Part shown: one piece after another, positions 32,001 to 34,334 of the stretch | Layout: each line of letters starts with the position of its first letter | Position numbering within the stretch: the stretch's first letter is position 1 | Origin: Chloroflexota bacterium | GTDB taxonomy: Bacteria > Chloroflexota > Anaerolineae > Anaerolineales > UBA11858 | Direction: 5' to 3' | Length of the DNA: 34,334 nucleotides | NCBI GenBank assembly: GCA_003648195.1 | Contig: QMOK01000004.1 | Span: forward strand, 1-34,334 | Made by a program: the position numbers and the translations under genes | The notes under the pieces: model-generated | What the model saw: only the letters and a program-made list of their open reading frames with translations | What the model was told of the DNA's origin: nothing | Databases searched by the model: none

Positions 32001-33834
32001 CGCCGGTGAGGTCGCTGTTGGCCGTTCGCAGTGAGATGGCGATGGTCTGCCCCGTGGGGACGGCCCCAAAGGGCGCGCGATAACCGCTAGCGCGAGTGTC
32101 ATGGTAAACCTCATTCCACCAGATGTCGCCATCCGCGCCGGCCCCAGCGCAAGCGCCATTACAATACGTGGTGCTGGGTCCGCTCTCCCTATCGGCGGTG
32201 CTGCTGTTGTCGTAATCGTTGTTCACCGCCTCAACGCGGTAGTAAGTAGGGTCGCCAAATGAAAGGCCGCTGGCGCAATACTGATTCCCGCCGGTGCTAG
32301 ACATAGAGGCAGTGCTGCCCCCGCTGCCGTCCACCACGTCAGACTTGGTGCCGCTATAGCGCACCTGAACGCTGCTAATGCCGCTATCGTTGTCGCCGCT
32401 GCGGGAATTGGTATCGTATACATTGGCACAGACCTGCCCCCCAGCGTAATTCACATTTTCTACGGTGGGAGCGGTTATATCATCGTCAATGACAGTATAA
32501 GCATATTCCGTGCCCGAGGGACAGTCAGAGCTATGCACCCATTGGTTCATCCAGTTATGGTCTTCTTGGCCGCTGCCATGCGCGGCGCGGCACAGGTCAC
32601 GCTCGCCAATATTGTCCACGCTTACAGGGTAATAATAAATATCACGGGGGTTCTGGGCGGGAATTGTGACCTTAACGATGTCATAATTGGTGGTTGGTGT
32701 GCCGCCCCAAGCACCAGACCAATCCCCGGCGTCGCTGCCCGCCGACCAGTTCCAAGAGCCGTTGTAATACCGCAGCCGTGGATAGCCGCCGCCAAAGGTG
32801 AGATCGCCTTTGTGGGACATCCAGTAGACGTCCACGCTTTCATCATCGTAGGCGTATACGTCTGTGGTTCCACCTGGGGATAGGGTTCCGTCATCGCTCC
32901 AGCGGCGGGTGCTGACGAAGCGAACTGTATCCCCAAAGGCGGGGACGTATTGTTCGCTGGGGTGATCGCTGGCCGAGCAGTTATCGGCCACTAATTGATC
33001 GCAAGATGAATGATAGAGTCGATCCCAAACCACGGCGGTGGGCGCATCGGAAGAACCCCGCAGTTCAATCCACCATCCAAAATAAACGTTGCCATCGTTG
33101 AGGTCACGGCCCCAAGCGTTGCCCGTTTGGCCGGGGATGCCCATCACGTCTACCGCGTCTGTCGTGGTGAAGTCATCGGTGGTATCTGTATCGTTGTTCC
33201 AGCCCGCGTTATTTTGGAAAGTAGCCACGGTCATGCTAAACGCGCTTGTGTTATCCATGCCGTTCAGGTCAGAGAGGGGAAGTCGGGCTTCTACTACATC
33301 GTTGGCCGCGCTGATGCTAATTTGCGTACCGCTGATGGTGTACCAAGAACCGCCAGCCCACCATTCCACTTGATAATTGCCGCTGCTTACGCTATGAAAG
33401 GAGAGTATTCGTTCGGCGTACAAAAAAGTCCGTCCCATGGTCAGGTTAGACTCATCACCTAGCCAGTTGTAGCCGGTGTCGTAGCCATCTTGGTCGGTAT
33501 CAATGCCCACGGCAATATGAACCTCATCTGCGTCTGTGATGTCATCTAAACGAAAGAGCAAATAGAGGTAAGTACTATCCACGGTGACGCGCACTTCGGT
33601 GAGGTCGGCGTTAGAGTCCATGCCGGTGTCGGTGCGGGCATCGTCCGCGGCGCCGGTGTATATCCATTCACCATCGCTTTCGGCGTCTGTATGGGCTGTG
33701 GCTGAGGGCGTGCCAGTCCAATCGGAAGGGTCGCCGTCTACAGTGCGGGAGGCTGCCCCCACAGAATGAGAACTAGCAACAACCAAAAACAATAACATAA
33801 ACGAAGAACAAAATGTGAAAAACCAGCGTCTCAT
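29086..33834 (-). CDS. Secreted multi-domain GH13 amylase/neopullulanase
   Basis: This is a 1582-residue extracellular starch enzyme. It has a signal peptide (MRRWFFTFCSSFMLLFLVV, cleavage near residue 26), then a DOMON/CBM9-like domain (about 30-220), further beta domains, and a GH13 barrel of neopullulanase/cyclomaltodextrinase type (from about 740). Conserved regions are DGVFNH (about 853), GWRFDVADE with the nucleophile Asp (about 968), a Glu in SEVW (about 1000) and GSHD (about 1079). A beta domain, an Ig-like repeat (GVVVDFQI...GVAAVSYTAPSSG) and a further domain with WYDGSDW follow. The C-terminus (about 1545-1582) is a short linker, a hydrophobic segment and a basic tail, so the enzyme is probably membrane- or wall-anchored. 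The ATG at 33834 has AGGAG upstream; a longer frame to 33921 lacks a signal peptide. Confidence 0.92.
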   Translation of the reverse strand: MRRWFFTFCSSFMLLFLVVASSHSVGAASRTVDGDPSDWTGTPSATAHTDAESDGEWIYTGAADDARTDTGMDSNADLTEVRVTVDSTYLYLLFRLDDITDADEVHIAVGIDTDQDGYDTGYNWLGDESNLTMGRTFLYAERILSFHSVSSGNYQVEWWAGGSWYTISGTQISISAANDVVEARLPLSDLNGMDNTSAFSMTVATFQNNAGWNNDTDTTDDFTTTDAVDVMGIPGQTGNAWGRDLNDGNVYFGWWIELRGSSDAPTAVVWDRLYHSSCDQLVADNCSASDHPSEQYVPAFGDTVRFVSTRRWSDDGTLSPGGTTDVYAYDDESVDVYWMSHKGDLTFGGGYPRLRYYNGSWNWSAGSDAGDWSGAWGGTPTTNYDIVKVTIPAQNPRDIYYYPVSVDNIGERDLCRAAHGSGQEDHNWMNQWVHSSDCPSGTEYAYTVIDDDITAPTVENVNYAGGQVCANVYDTNSRSGDNDSGISSVQVRYSGTKSDVVDGSGGSTASMSSTGGNQYCASGLSFGDPTYYRVEAVNNDYDNSSTADRESGPSTTYCNGACAGAGADGDIWWNEVYHDTRASGYRAPFGAVPTGQTIAISLRTANSDLTGATLYVYNTPSGTQAYAMTKRSESDPTYDWYDYTIPAGDTASIRTLYYKFKLTDGTDVDWYIDDYSHNSYDHEDRYENGTGMMVDDGEASQYANNSFNITVYDSAFTTPDWAKKAVIYQILPDRFRNGNPNNDNAWPYSTIYGTNEHLHTVWNEAADDPRDAGGSYYQDWSADFFGGDLQGIEDELDYLESIGVTAIYLNPIFDSPSNHGYDTTNYLKISPRLGTNNLFETFSTEAENRGISIILDGVFNHTGSDSVYFDRYDRWDASGNADTGADTSGACERESSSYNLFYTFEAGSGPCAGRTDGNEQYDSWWGYDSLPLLNENTTVKDYVFDYSNDDASPSAVIQYWYSKGADGWRFDVADEVGHSFWEDFRSQVKTNDGLTGPLYSEVWFEAIPWLYGNQMDATMNYRYRKAVLGFLIDSDWIDNDNNGDQTMWALSPSEFDYALGSIREDYPAPAWYAMMNLMGSHDTNRPLYVLYKQSSNNLTNALSKMEMMAALQFTYPGAPTIYYGDEVGLGAEYGSAGQWGAGKSVAGIVQDDPYNRHTYPWGNESGFLPAGLPNTDLRDTYRSLALIRNNYDVLQTGDVTTLLTDDVNQTYAYARTGGAPDCAIAIFNRDGSNAHDVNLIVPSECEDTTYYDVLNNSASYAATGSNLAMVNLPALSSAVLVPRFDNPNTADTTLSLPPASVNADSTATKISCDNSTNINATIKNVTGGVLPAGVVVDFQIISPASGGGSLGTSTGVTDGSGVAAVSYTAPSSGPQVVVIQASITAPSGVTYSDSATVFVGFQSDVSSLTTVETGIGPETVAMSSTLDVTKLGTGEPVITLAQLDNVPNAGGNKSVYVDIHLSSATDVDSLEIVLTYTDETNETDHKLYWYDGSDWLKIDGSTVDTVANTVGFTVTSGTTPSLSQLSGTPFVVGDGNQTPTAITLQAFSARGQFGLWGLLILAVLVLLSVVWQWRKANRTGEN

Positions 33835-33942
33835 TACATGCTCCTTCACTCTCAAGGCCAATATATGCTCAATTTTCAAAGCTCCGAATGCGCTAATTTT
33901 ACCACCGCCCTGCGCTAGCAAAGGTAATCTATTAAGGCAAAA

Positions 33943-33969
33943 AAGCGAGGCGGCTGCGCCGTCTCGCTT
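33943..33969 (-). terminator. Intrinsic terminator read from the right
   Basis: AAGCGAGGCGGC (33943-33954) pairs with GCCGTCTCGCTT (33958-33969), including one G-T pair, with a three-base loop. On the minus strand the stem is followed at once by a T run and GCC. It would end a minus-strand transcript coming from beyond 33969, or insulate the amylase gene. Confidence 0.7.
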
Positions 33970-34007
33970 ATGTTGTAATTTTACTTATGTTTTGGGTGGT
34001 AGCTCTC

Positions 34008-34147
34008 AAGTAAGTGACGCGCTTGTCACTGCGAGCGGAGTTTACGGAGCGTGGCAGTCTCCGGCACCACAAGGGAGATTGCTTACTCAAGAGTATGCTT
34101 CGCTATCGGCAAAAAACGCCTCGCAATGACAGTACCATCACTTACTT
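34008..34147. repeat. Dispersed palindromic element (GTCATTGCGAG type)
   Basis: Nested inverted repeats are visible: outer AAGTAAGTGA (34008-34017) with TCACTTACTT (34138-34147), and inner TGTCACTGCGAG (34024-34035) with CTCGCAATGACA (34120-34131), one mismatch. A further imperfect inner pair is GGCAGTCTCC with GGGAGATTGC. It looks like a non-coding MITE- or REP-like element. No gene is inside. Confidence 0.75.
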
Positions 34148-34250
34148 AAATACCACTACTAGGTTTTGAATGAACGGTTCTTCAGAAAATAGCGGGGTTG
34201 CACTTAACAAAGGTAATTATTCACTCCCCTCCCGCAAATGTTCAATGACG

Positions 34251-34334
34251 TGTCATTCTGAGAGCGTTTTTCTCGAAGAATCTCCTATGTTTACGAGAGG
34301 GAGACTCTTCGTTCACTAATCTTAGCTCCGCTAA
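34251..34334. repeat. Second palindromic element, cut by window end
   Basis: Words TGTCATTCTGAGAGCG, CGAAGAATCTCC and GGGAGACTCTTCG form a second imperfect palindrome of the same general style as the preceding one, but with CATTCTGAG instead of CATTGCGAG. It runs into the right edge of the window and its end is not visible. Between the two elements (34148-34250) I see nothing. Confidence 0.55.

Overview
The window is most likely chromosome of an anaerobic, H2- and C1-metabolising bacterium. I favour Chloroflexota (Anaerolineae or Dehalococcoidia type) because of the mix of Wood-Ljungdahl/Hdr genes, a group 3b-type NiFe hydrogenase, a secreted multi-domain GH13 amylase, dispersed palindromes of the GTCATTGCGAG and GTCATTCTGAG kind, and word-like repetitive spacers between genes. 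The phylum call is an inference; no rRNA or marker gene is present.

Layout. (1) 1-1181: end of an ABC-2 type exporter (ATPase tail plus permease). (2) 1220-4001: three AT-rich gene cassettes, all on the + strand, separated and bounded by four imperfect palindromes that behave like integron attC sites. They carry a TIM-barrel glycosidase-like protein, a DUF6933-like protein, and a small ORF plus nucleotidyltransferase pair. No integrase is in the window, so this looks like a CALIN or the distal part of an array. (3) 4054-13312: a strong sigma70-type promoter, a long structured leader, and a methylene-tetrahydrofolate reductase/heterodisulfide reductase operon: a 1590-aa HdrA fused to an NfnB/GltD-like module and to a second HdrA copy, an MvhD with an in-frame UGA that is best read as selenocysteine, a remnant of another mvhD, metV, metF, an hdrC-hdrB fusion, and a terminator. 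(4) 13784-21411: a hydrogenase operon with DRTGG and CBS-ATPase regulators, four group 3b (sulfhydrogenase-like) subunits, the maturation endopeptidase, a lone receiver protein and a soluble GAF histidine kinase. (5) 28580-21501, minus strand: flxCBA-hdrCBA-mvhD, an NAD(P)H-linked Hdr complex with its own promoter. (6) 28893-29059: a tRNA-Met(CAU) with promoter and a bidirectional terminator. (7) 33834-29086, minus strand: a secreted GH13 amylase/neopullulanase with accessory domains and a C-terminal membrane anchor. (8) 33943-34334: a terminator and two dispersed palindromic repeats.

How the genes fit together. The two Hdr loci and the hydrogenase form one redox block. NAD(P)H or H2 electrons can enter through FlxABC, through the NfnB-like part of the giant HdrA, or through the hydrogenase. 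MvhD links such donors to HdrA, where flavin-based bifurcation would reduce ferredoxin and a second acceptor. For the first locus MetVF suggests that acceptor is methylene-H4F; for the second it is probably a disulfide. The most notable points are the cassette array with attC-like sites, the selenocysteine MvhD beside a cysteine paralogue in the same window, the tri-modular HdrA, and intergenic-type repeats that have become coding sequence inside that HdrA.
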